This document shows, piece by piece, positions 25,104 to 36,799 of a stretch of 64,000 nucleotides of DNA. How positions within the stretch are numbered: position 1 is the stretch's first letter; every line of letters starts with the position of its first letter. The position numbers were made by a program, and so were the translations under genes. The notes under the pieces were generated by a model. It ran no database searches and was not told the origin of the DNA. It saw only the letters and a list, made by a program, of their open reading frames with translations. This stretch comes from Callaeas wilsoni (taxonomy: Eukaryota > Chordata > Aves > Passeriformes > Callaeidae), in NCBI GenBank assembly GCA_013398955.1, contig VWPU01006266.1:1-64000 (forward strand), written 5' to 3'.

Positions 25104-27914
25104 CTCAAAACATTAAAATTCTTGTTTAGACATTAATACTTTAAAAACAGAGATCTTCATATGTGTTTATTTGATCTGTAATATTTCAGGCATCTATCAA
25201 AAGCCCCAAGTAAATAACATGGTTGATCTAAATCTGCAGGGTTTGATGAAGTAGATGATATAGAATGTACTTATGTTTCAACAACAGCATTTCACTACTT
25301 TTTCAGGTATATTTTTAGATTATGAATTCTTCCTCCACTTGGAATAATGATTTTATTAGTCTTATTCAATAGCTGTAATTTGGTATCAGCATAAATATAT
25401 TAAACTTGTCATCAGGTGTTTTATCATCCATTTTAAAACTTACATTATATATAATATTATTTAATATATGTGTATAAAAGAATAGTTCTTATTATTGTCA
25501 GGGTGTAATAATGTTCAGCCACAGATCTGTTTGATGGAAGAGTAAAGACACTTGGATGTCTAATTCTTCATTAGTCTTTTCCTTGCTGTAATGAGCAAAG
25601 GTGTAAATATTAACACCTCTGATTTTCAAGCATTAGTTTAACCTATCATCCATAAATTCAATTTCATAAAGGCAAGCTACTTCAAAATTGAACTACTTTA
25701 CCCTTAGTGAGTAATTTGATCTGAATCTTTGATTTACTCATATTTTAGTGTATAAGATTTCTGTTCCTGAAATGTATTCAACCATAACCTTTTTGATTTT
25801 ATTTTGCTAATTTATAATATTTGAAATGGCATCTTTCAAGTTATTCAAAGATAATGGATTAATTTCTATTATTATTTGTTTGTATCATTTTCTCTTTATA
25901 AATTATTTGTTGCAGCCTTTGTATTGTTTTACTGCTTGTAATTGACAGCTTTATAATACCTAAGGGCATATTTGAGGTCTCTTTCTCTTTTCAAACACTC
26001 TTCTCTATCCACAGCAATGGCTGTTTTTCTTTGTTTCTTTGCTGTCTGTGGAAAGCAGATCAGAGGGTGCTACTGAATGTGGTAGAATATTACATTCTGT
26101 TGCAACTAGCAGTTTACTTAAGCTATGTAACTAAGTGTCCTGTAAAAGCAAAATGCAATTGCCCTGGCAAATCTGATGTTTTCATAAATCATGAGCAAAA
26201 CTTTTAAGGTTGTGAAAACCTGAAATATTTGTATCCACTTTTTAATTGTTGATGTGCTGATGTCAAGCCACCATGCAGTGTATTTTTAGTAGCTCTCTCC
26301 ATGACTAGTTATGTGTAGAAATAAGAAGTAAGGGGTATCATTTCTGGCAGAACTGGAGTGAATTAGAAATTCTTTTTTTGAGGCATTTTAAAATATTCAC
26401 TTTTTTAACCTCCTTTAAATCTACCTCTTGCTATATTTTGCAAGTGTAGGGATTTAATGCATGATGCCTACATATGTGTACATAATATTCTCTACCTTTT
26501 GTCTTTAATATTCCTTCATTTTTAATTATTAAAGATAAGTATTTGAATTATAAATATTCTAGTTATACAGGAATAGGGAAAGCAGGCACATACCCTCAGG
26601 CAAAATTCTTCCATTATCCATAATCCTTCTGCCTCCTGCCTCCATTTCTCTACCTCCTATCTTTATGTCGTCTCAAAAAACACAGAGGCATTCTTTTAAA
26701 CTAACCTTCTCCTCCCCACTTAAACCGGAGAAATCCCTTCTCAATATGTATAGGGGCCTATTCCTTGAAGTGGGATGTCATACTTGTCCTAAATATAATA
26801 AAGTGCTATCTTCAAGGCATTTCTGCATCCAAAACACTCCCCAGAAACCTGCCTAGTCCTCCCATCTAACCAGCCTGAATGTCACAAATCATAGCACAGA
26901 AGCTGCTTTATAGTGAATCATTAACATTGTCAGGAATGAGTTGGCAAGGAAAAAAAAAGCTTTCCATTAGAGAACTGAGGGAGAATATACAAATGACAGC
27001 ATTGTCATTTCTCTTACATTGTTTTATAAAGTGCACAACTGATTAGGAAGAGATTATTATAGAATATATACGCTGTGTATGCATACATGACAATGTTGTT
27101 TTCATCCTGTACTGTTTATAAGTATGTATGGTGTGCTTTAGATTAACTGTCTTACTTTAGGTTTTTGAATTATATGAGTAACAGTTTCATTATGTTGAAA
27201 GACTGTGCATCCTTAACAAATATATCTGGAAACTAAGAGGTACACAAATGCAAGATATATGTGGAAGGTGTTTCTAATCTACATAAAGATTAATAAAGAT
27301 ATTCCTAACTCCTGTTAGAAGGCATCTGAAAAGGTCCTTTTGAATAATATCACTTCAGTATAAAGAGACTGTTATCTGATTACAACTTGGAGGTGTGTGA
27401 CTCTAATGTATATGCTTTCTTGTCAATTTTCCTGTTTGGCACAGCTTGAATGGGATAATATGCACTTATAACATGTAATACAATTAGTTCTCTTTTGAGC
27501 ATCAAATATTATAAAGAAAGTCATTTTGATCAATACAGGTGATGCTTTTTATATAAAAACCTAATATATTTGTGTTGTAAATTATGGGTTTTTTCCCCCT
27601 TCATATCTTAAAAGACAATTGCATGGAATTATACATGGCTTTGTTGTTCATGGAGATAAAAACGTGTCAAACCATCACTGGCAAAAAAAAATGTGTGAGG
27701 ATATACAGTATACACCTAAAAAAAGGAAGATTGATTTTCAAAGAACAAGTTAATTTGCTTTGACAATGGTGGTAGCTTCCTTTAAATAGTTGTAAATAGT
27801 AATGAAAAGTATGTAAAGCAGAAAAAACTCTTCAGAATTTCACAAGCATTTGCACAAATAATTTTATAGTGCTTTTCTTTGTCTTAGATGGTTGTTTGCA
27901 CAGTTAGATCATGC
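25104..27914. other. AT-rich non-coding stretch, nothing recognised
   Basis: Contains an alternating TA-rich segment near 25440-25480. No gene or named repeat was identified. Confidence 0.55.
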
Positions 27915-28008
27915 TGACTACACTGCTTTGATGTAAACCTGGAGTATTTAAGCCATTTCAGCGGAGTTTTGGATTTATCCTCATGCCACTGAGCCCAGGA
28001 TCTGGCTG
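27915..28008. repeat. Old palindromic (MITE-like) amniote repeat
   Basis: GATGTAAACCTGGAGTATTTAAG, then CATTTCAGCGGAGTTTTGGATTTATCC and CACTGAGCCCAGGATCTGGC, match the order 'gatgtaaatctggagtaactcc..ttcagtggagttactccggatttacaccactgag..aggatctggcc'. The left (ATGTAAACCTGGAGT) and right (GGAGTTTTGGATTTAT) arms are imperfect inverted copies. Among the palindromic copies here this is the clearest. Confidence 0.7.
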
Positions 28009-30654
28009 TATTCTGCATAGTAATTGCTAGCCAAAACCAACAACTCCCCAAACTTTCAGTCTCCTACTGATATTTAGGTGTGGTTTGAGTGGCAGCATTA
28101 CACAGACAGAGGGAATCTATTTTTTTCTCCTCTCAAATAGGTTGATTGTGCAAGAACTGCTTCAGACAGAACAATTTGCATGGTATCCATCAACACACAA
28201 ACTACTTCCTTCACAGGGCAACTGCCAGGAATATATAGGCTCCAAAGTACTGGGAACGACACGATAGCTAAGGCATGGCAGCCTAATCATGCTAATACTC
28301 ACATGATGTTGCCTCTGTAATCACTACAGCTTGTCCCAAAACACATTTGGGGGGGCTGGGTGAAAAGGACACTATTCTTTCCACCTCTCTTCCGGTATAA
28401 TGGAGGTGATTTTAAAGAAAGGTAAGATATGAATGCTAACAATAATCCTAATAAAAATAATAGCAGAGTGAGTTTTTTGCTTTGAACATTATTCACATCT
28501 TCCTCTAGGGAATCTTGGGAGATCTTTGCATAAAGGCTTGATCCCATGGCTAGTCCACTTCGAGTACTGTTTGAGGTCCTAAGAATTAAGCCTTACAGAC
28601 AGCTGGTGTGAGGTAGCTATTATTTGTTTATTTCTTGTATGAAGCCTTCATTTTTTTCACAGAAGATGAAACTCTAGAGCCAGAGCCACTAAATACAGGC
28701 CTTTTATCTGACAGTGAAACTTTAAATAGAAATAGACCAGAAAAGGAAAGGAGACAGGACAAGATCCCAAAATCCATGAATTCTCTAAGACAGTAAAAGG
28801 GGCACAAGGAAGAATTCTATCTTAAACAGGAAGTAAGATTTTCCCTGCACTTGTATACTATTTGCTTGATGAAGAAAAAGAAAAAAGGAGAAAAAGAAGA
28901 AATTAGTGTGATTTACTGACTATTTATAGAGAATTCTACCTGATAGGTAAAACATGCATGCAACTATGTTTTTTATATAGGCACATAATCAAGCATAAAT
29001 TATTTAAATACTGATGAAATAAAAAACTGAAATAACTGTTGCATCAATTAGAGAAAATATAGATTTTTCTGTATAACATGACATTGATAACATGTTACTG
29101 TTTTCTGTGTGTGCCCAGAAGAAGGCATAAAATACTTCCCTCCAGGAAGGCAGGGTAGTTTGTTTTGTTTTGTTTTGCTTTATTTTTTCCTTTGAGAATG
29201 GTCCTGAGTACAAGGTGAATTTTGTCCAAAGGCTGTGCAGATACACAGTGAATGCAGGCAGATTATCAGGAATATAGGCAAGCTGAATATTAGAGTTCTC
29301 TTCTTGGTTAATTCCTCGAAGCCTAACCCAGATAGGGTCAAACACCATCAGCTCTCACTTAAAGACACTGCACTTGTTAAATACAATACCCTGCACTGGT
29401 TTTCATTTTGTTTACCAGAATGCATTACCAGTAGCAACTACCTAAACCTTTGAAATAAATTTTGAAGGAAATAACAGTCAAGGAAGTGTGATGTAACTAC
29501 ACCCCTCAATAATTTGGCACTAATGAAAAATGCAAGACTGAGACTTGGGATTTCATTGACAAATGTAAAATATTTCCAAGCCATCACATAACACATAGGA
29601 AGAATAAACATCCATACCCACACCTCCATGCTTACACATTCCCCTCCCCTTCTTAATGTAGTCGTGTCAGTGGAGAAGAGGAACACGATAAAAATAAATG
29701 ATGGATGTCAGTAGGAAGAAGGAAAATATTGTTAAACACATGCAAACATACAGCTCAAGAATACCCTGGGAAAGAATACCCAGTAACTAGTATCAGACAA
29801 ACTGGCTAACGTGTAAGAGCCACAAGCAGCGCACTAGTGCAAGAAGGCAAGAGACAGAGAAAAAAAAGAGGATGTTGTCAAAAGGCTTGACTTCTGTCTG
29901 TACTGTCTGTCTACACAACTAATCCAGTATCAGAACACCAGAACCCATGCATGAGATAGCCTTTACTGAGGTGATGCTTTAGGATTTTATCTTTTGTGTT
30001 TTTCATATATTCGTAATCCTGCAATTCTTTAGTGTATAACTCTGAACTCCATTTGGAGTGTTAGCTACTGCTTCCCATTTTGGTTAGACACAACAATTCC
30101 TCTCTAGGCCTGGGAATCAAGGACACCTCACTGTCTCAGGCCTTGAGAAATGTAAATAAAAGTGAGTTGAAGGAGAGCAAACATGGGGTAAATGTCTCCA
30201 TTACCTGAAGCTCTAATTGGAAGATTAACCCCCAATATGCAAATGGACCAAACTCACAAAAGTGTGAAAACCCATGATTTGTCATCCATTTTTGGGTGTA
30301 GCCGCTGGGGGGGATTAATCTGCCATTAATGTACCTGAAGGCCCTTCAAGAAATATAACCACTTTTTATTCCCTTAATTTTGGCTTCTGTTTTTAAGTAG
30401 CCAGATAAGGCATCAGAGGAACCTTGCAGTGACATGGAAGCACTTCTCTGTACATCAGTTACCCAGAGGTGGAAGGTCTGAACGAAGCTGAAGTTGGAGA
30501 ATGACTCACAAGTGGATTTGGAATTCAAAGGCGGGGAGAAATGCTGCATGGAAATGCAGACTTGAACAGAGGAGACTGGTATGGGCAGGGACCAGAAGGG
30601 ACAGGGAAAGGAACAAAGATGCATCTGTTCCCCTCCCTATCTGTTACATTCTCT
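28009..30654. other. Non-coding stretch with a (TTTTG)n tract
   Basis: A short (TTTTG)n tract lies at 29159-29186. No gene was recognised. The part from about 30350 to 30650 may belong to the L2 element that follows but is too decayed to claim. Confidence 0.5.
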
Positions 30655-30745
30655 CTTTTTAGAATGCAAATTCTTCAGTAAAGCAGAGATCATTCCTGCC
30701 TTTGCCCTTCTATGGTGCCTAGCACTGTATTATATGCAATATAGC
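30655..30745 (+). repeat. L2-type LINE 3' end
   Basis: TTTTTAGAATGCAAATTC, GCAGAGATCATTCCTG and CTATGGTGCCTAGCACTGTATTATATGCAAT follow the L2 3' pattern 'tagaatgtaagctc..gggcagggacc..ctgt..gtgcctagcacagtg..ataatg..caataaa'. It is an ancient fossil with no coding part. Confidence 0.65.
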
Positions 30746-32797
30746 TTAATCAGACAGCAGATGCAGCTCATACTTTGTCAAAGAACCATTTATGGTGCAA
30801 TTACAGATTTGTTAGGAAAGCTTTTAATGAATTATTTCACTCCGATATGCTGAAATCCACTATTTTAAAGAGTGAAAATATTTGGTTTAATAAGATAATA
30901 TTAATTACAGCAGTCATAGATTTTTAATTAATTCATTTTGATTTTTTTTTTGTTTTGAGATGTGAGTGTTATAATTTTGGAATTTTCCATTAGAAAAATT
31001 CCATTTTTCTTCAGAAAGCCTATGTCTTTGAAACTCTTCTTTCTAAAATGCCTAGCTGATTTTTTAACTACTTTAATGTCTTTATGCATAGGCTGACAGG
31101 TGATAGAAATATTCTTTATTTGGTACTTATTCAATGGGACTTTATGGGAAGATGATATAGGAGATGCCATTCAAAACCATGTCATACCACCCGTTTTCCA
31201 GTTAAAGGTTACCTGCCACATGGAAAAGTAATCTGAACTCAATAATAGTGTATTTTGAGTACCGTGTGCTGTGCAATAAATAGAAATTTTTGCTTATGGA
31301 AACAAAGGAGAAATACCTCTCCATATTTTACATGACAAGAAACAAAGACTACTACCATGCCCCTTATCTCCCTAAGGGTGAGGCCGACCTAAAACATCAC
31401 CAGCATATTTTTACAAGGAAGTTGCCAACTTATTGTCAAAGAGAATTAGTATAAAGAAATATGAGCCTTTGCCACTATGAATAAAAGACTAATAGAAGAA
31501 CTGGAGAAGAGAAAACAAAACACTAAAAAGCACAAGAAAATTTGATTGTTTCTTTTAGTTACTGTTTTCTTCCTTTATCTAAGAGAATTAATTCCTGCTC
31601 TGTTACTTTTGTGAAATTTGGTAGTTCTGCTTTTCAAAGTCTGCTACCACTTCATTCTAATTTCATTTTAGGTGATCTTTCATCATTTGAGTTCCTTTTT
31701 CTGTTTCAAATTTAAATTTTTCTAATGATATAAACTCCTCTCTTCTCCAGAACTTAACATCCTCCGTGCAAGCTTTAACCCCTGTTTAGCCATTTAAATA
31801 AGTATCATGACTTAAAAAATATTGCTGATAGTAAGGCTGAGCTCCCTGAAATCATACAGAGGTGTAAAGTGCTTAATGATTTTGTAAAAGTAAACAGGAG
31901 CATAGTACTTGTCCTAATGCACAAAAGTAAACAATTAAATTTGTTGGAATGTATAAAGTATATATAGGAACAGATGATCAATTCATCATGACTTTGTACT
32001 TATCTATGATCTCTATCTTCTGTTGGGATGTCATTTCGAGTCATGCCATCATGTTAGTCTCTGTTGCCTGTTTCTTGTACTTTCAAGTAAAAGCTCTTGT
32101 ATTGAGCCAAATTTGGTTTTCTATATAAAATTTCAGGATTCTCTTAGAGTTGTAAAAGGACATTTGAACCTCTAGTCCCCAGTGAAATATGATGTATTTG
32201 TGTAGATATCACTAATTACATCATTAGTGTACAGAGCAGTAGTCATTCAGAGTAAAAAACGGACAATAGAGGGGCAGAAGAATTTAGGAACATACACTTT
32301 CCTTTTGATCCCAGGATGACCATTTCAGAAAAATCATTTTTTGCCTCCCTAAACAGGAGAAAAGCACTGTCTGCTACTTCTTTCTATTCTTCCCCCATAG
32401 GAACCATGCAGCAGAGCAGAGTAGGCCAGAGAATCTGGCCCGTGGCATGTTGCTGTCTCAGTCAGATATGATATCCATGTCTAGTACCTTCATTACCTCA
32501 TTCCTCCTACATCAAGAAGAAGCCAATGTAAATTGCTAAATGAAGAAAGCTATGTGGTCTTTCAAGTTAAACAAAACCCCTTGCATCAGCCATTCAACCA
32601 CCAGCATACATTCTTGTGTCAAACAAGGCATTTTGATGAACCTCCTACCAAATTTAAAATGTAACAAAGATTAGTAAAGTCCATAAAGTGGCCTTTTAGA
32701 GATGTTCCTTTTTTAGTTTTACACTAGTTGCTTTATTATTTGCAAAAGAAATCTCATCTCAGATGCAGCATCTATATTCCAATAAAGTCCTGCTTTT
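30746..32797. other. Non-coding stretch, nothing recognised
   Basis: AT-rich, with no gene, RNA or repeat recognised. Confidence 0.5.
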
Positions 32798-32935
32798 TAC
32801 CCAATTTTCCAGCTGGATTGATCGAGGCAAAAGGAGGTCAAGTGACTTGCCAAGGTCAGATGGCAATCCAGTGCTTTACCAAGGATTAGAATTTAGGAAC
32901 CTCCTGATTAATAGAACAAATAACCTCCATGCACC
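32798..32935 (-). repeat. MIR-type SINE fragment, antisense
   Basis: ATTTTCCAGCTGGATTGATCG, GAGGTCAAGTGACTTGCCAAGG, TCAGATGGCAATCCAG and GGATTAGAATTTAGGAACCTCCTGA follow the reverse complement of MIR: 'attttacagatgaggaaactgag..gaggttaagtgacttgcccaaggtcac..ggattcgaacccaggtctcctga'. The GTGACTTGCCAAGGTCA core is nearly intact. The 99-codon plus-strand frame across it is incidental. Confidence 0.85.
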
Positions 32936-35900
32936 AAATCCCCATGGGATGGGCAAATCACAAAACTGGGTAGGATTAACCAGAAAGGACTTGTCTGCTT
33001 GGGTAAGCAAAATATACCCAGCACAGAAGAAATACAAACATTTTCAAGTTGCTGAGGCATAACCCTAGGAACTGTTTACATCCGTGTGCTTTTGTAATTT
33101 GTGGAGGTTTTCAAGAGACTAGTAAGGCACAAGGTTAATATTTGAAGCCATGCCATTAAATAGTATGCACCTATCTTTATTTTAAAAATATAGAATAACC
33201 CATCTCAATTCACTATTATTGTAATTATTTAAAGAGGCTCAGCCACTGGCACTGAAGATTTGCACCATGGAAAGCCCTGTCTCCTAACAAAAGGGCACAT
33301 GCTCAGAACAGCAAGTAAACAAACATTCCAGACGTGCCTTATGTTCCAGCAGCAGTGCCTCTTAAACAAACCTTACTAGTTACAGAGCAAAAATGGAAAC
33401 TGTCTGTTTTGATTTAAATCTGTCCCTAAGCAATTTCCATGAGTTAACACAGCAGAAGCACAAGTACAGGAACAAATAAACAAACAAACAAAGAAACTTG
33501 AGCTTGCCTCTAACAACTGAACTGCCACCAGTTTCCAAAATGCAATCATAGAGCTGTCCATTCTTGCACCACAATTAAAAGCAGCTCACAATGGAGGCGA
33601 ACTGCTCCACCCCAGCCATGGGAGAGTGTGTTGAAATGCTAATTGCACACAAAACTTCAGTGTTGCTGGTGATTAATATACTTATTGTTATTGTTAAAAC
33701 TGGAATGACAAAGAGTATAATATAGCAGTGCTTTTGTGTCCTCTGGCTGTTCAAAAGTGTCTCCTTGCACTTTCTTTGGGTGCCAGAATTACTCAACTTC
33801 ATTTTACGGTTTTCACTTGCATTGAATAGACAGGAGACGTGGAAGAACAGCTATTGGAGTGTTTTAAATAAAGCAAAATAGGTAAGAATGTTTTTTTGTT
33901 TAGGAAACCTGTGGCGGGGAGGACAGAGGGATCTAGTAAGATATGTTCTCCTAGGTGAAAAAAGAATGAAAGAAGACCTGGACTTCATTCTAATTCACAA
34001 GGTCCTGATTTGTTACTCATTTGTTACTCTTTCAACTTTATTCAAGTCATAATTCCTTATTCTCTCCCATAAACTACTGAGATTTTCTGTACAACGCACC
34101 AAAAGACTTCATGTATGTTTAAGAAGATAAACACAAATTTGGCTCTTACTAGCTGCAGCTATGTGCTCAGCTTTAAATATTTACTGAAAACTTTTTTCTG
34201 AATAAGGGGAAGATATTTTGTATCTTGCAGAATCCAGCTTTCAGAGTCTAACTGCTACAGAATGATTTTCAAGGGAGAGGTGGATGGTCATATGCTCTAT
34301 AAAGCAAGCCCCTTGTTAATTTCTGTGGGATTCATGAGAAAAACAACTGGATCAATATTTACAGAGCCTTGCTAGGATGGGACTGTTTATAATCCTGACC
34401 CATTAGCGGTGGGGATAACTATATGGTGACTAGAATATCTAGTCTAAGTTAGTTTAACTTCACTACAATGTCTAATGTACTCAGTGTTACCTCAGCAGTA
34501 AACAGCCTGTTTATGTACTCCCATGCCTCACGTAGCATAAACCACTAATTATAATAATAAATATTTAACCCAAAAGAGGCTGCAGCAGATAATAGCTCAC
34601 TTTGGAAGTGATACCTTAAAAGAAGATGCTCATCTTCTCTGTCAGAAGACTATGGATTGCTCACCTCAGCCTCAAATGTCTTGGCTTCATTGCCCATCAT
34701 GTATATGGTCGGCATAAAAAATTATTGATGTATTTTAAAACTAAACAAATAACTAAATAAACAAATATGCCTATAACATGGCCAAGACACAGTGATTATA
34801 TGGCTTCTGCAGTAAAGATTTTGCTGATTTTTAAATATAAACAATAGGCAGAATAAAGGCAAGGAACATCAAAGCAGGGCTGCAAGCTATTGCTACTGCT
34901 CAACTGGATGCACATCTGTGGAGGAGGAGGAAAAGAAGGAGGAGAAAGACAGCAAAGAGGAAGAGCTTCTGAAGGTCCAGGAAGCTGGACTCTGAAGCAC
35001 AGCTCAAGGGAACAGTAGCAATAGGGAAGAGACCGTCCCGAAATTAACTTTGAGCAGGTAATTTGAAAACAGCTTGTGATTTTAAAAGCTAGTTCAGTCA
35101 AGCAAGTACTAAACCACAACAAGCTCAGCACTGGTATGTCACAGCAGGTAGTATTAATTTGTGTAAGTCAGGATCTACTAAGAAGTTCACTAACTGTCTT
35201 CACAGAGATGTTGAGAGAGAATTAGATTTATTTTAATGACTGCTATTTTTTTACTGCTTTAAGCTGCAGAATAAAAATGATGCAAAGAGCACAATAAAAA
35301 TACAATTTTTTTCCCCCTGGGACTGTTAAACAGCAGTTTGGCTTTGCAGTTTTTAAGAATGTGTACTGCCAAAAGAGACACCCACTTGTATGCAACTTTG
35401 TCAGAGTGATTTTCCTTCTTAGGCTATTGTCCTACAGAATGATGCATAGAAACATGTCTTGCTCAAGGGAAGAGTAAACAAGATATTCAATACAAGACTG
35501 ATGGAGAAGGAAATTGTTACCTAAGTACAGGCCCCTAGTGCCTTTTTATATCAACACCCTGGGATTGGCAGATATACGGCATGGGATTTATAGAGGACTT
35601 GTCTTTCTGGAAAGACACACGGAATAAAATATGGTATCTAAAGCACAAATAAATACCTACACTATGTGTATGTACTTCACAAAAGTAACTATGCAAAAAG
35701 TATTGTAAAAAGTGACAGAATTATTTCAAATGTCCTTAGTGCTTCTTAAGAGAGAGATTTTCCTCAGCATCATAGCCTCAGTGTTAAATTTTTTACCACT
35801 TATCTTGCCTTGAAAAACCATCTGTGCCTGGAAAGTGCTATCTGTTTGCCTTCTGTTTGAGTATTTTATGGCAATAAAGGAAGATGTATATGGTCCCATA

Positions 35901-36562
35901 CATGTCTTTCTAGTTGTCCATATTCATTCCCTGATAGACATGCCTTAGACTCAATGTATATATATCAAATAGAACTACAGCTTTAAATGACACAAGAAAT
36001 TGAGCTCTACAGACACTAACAAATTAAAATCCAATGGTCCGCTTTACAGTGGGGGTCTGAAGTTCCACAGATCTGTTGCACCAAAAACTTAAGTCAGACC
36101 TAGATTCAGTGAGCAACAATAGATGCTCCTGTCCTTCAAAACACCCATGCTCTTTTCTTACCTGAAAGAAACTCTGTTTTGTGTGTCTTCCACACAAACT
36201 GAGAAACTGCACTTCTTGACCCACATTTAGGTGCATATTGCAGAGGATATGGCCAGTCTGCCTCTGCTGGCAGGGTGGTGAGGACTGCCTGGCGTTTTAG
36301 CTGTGGTTCTACCACTGGATGTGGCAGTGAGTGCATGGTTCCCTTGGCTGGCACCCAAGGGAAGGCTACAGCTTCCTCAGTTCCTCTGCTAAAACTGCGC
36401 CCACTTAGCACAGTAGATTTTTCAATTTTTTGTGCAATTTTTTTTGCTTGTTGTTGGAAATAGACGCTAATTCGGCAAAAATGTAAATTTAGCTTTTGAA
36501 ATTTACCAAATTTGTGCTTGCAAGATCTGAGCTTGATTCTGCCTGACCTGTCTTTGGTTTAG
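32936..36562. other. Non-coding stretch with AAAC-type simple repeats
   Basis: (AAAC)n-like tracts occur near 33473-33500 and 34738-34766. The block at 34856-34879 matches 4495-4518. A purine-rich GGAGGAGGAGGAAAAGAAGGAGG tract lies near 34919. No gene was identified. Confidence 0.5.
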
Positions 36563-36799
36563 GGTGAAGACTGGGCAAAAGACTCCCCAGTTCCAGTCAA
36601 CCTCCAGACTCCATGGTTCAAATTTGATGGGCAGGATTATGGGATTGCAGCACAGGGACTGGTAAAATTGCTGCCCTCAGATTTCTCTGGGGTTGTACCA
36701 CTCAGAGTCAGCCTAGACATGGAGCACATCAAAGGTGGTCCCAAAGGTCCTCAGGTTATCAATGTATGCACAAAGCAAAATAGCTGCATACATGCATAG
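36563..36799 (+). other. 78-codon open frame after a splice-acceptor-like site (unproven)
   Basis: CCTGTCTTTGGTTTAG ends at 36562 and resembles a splice acceptor. An open frame then runs without an ATG start to a TAG at 36797. It reads GEDWAKDSPVP at the beginning and includes PWFKFDG and LLPSDFSGVVPL. Possible donors are CAG|GTTATC (GT at 36755) and AAT|GTATGC (GT at 36764). I do not recognise the peptide. Open frames of this length are expected by chance in 64 kb, so this is a candidate exon at most; a decayed repeat is an equally good explanation. Confidence 0.12.

Noticed and set aside
24923..25108. Frame beginning with GWLVGWLV-like hydrophobic repeat
   Set aside because: Read from the AACC simple repeat.
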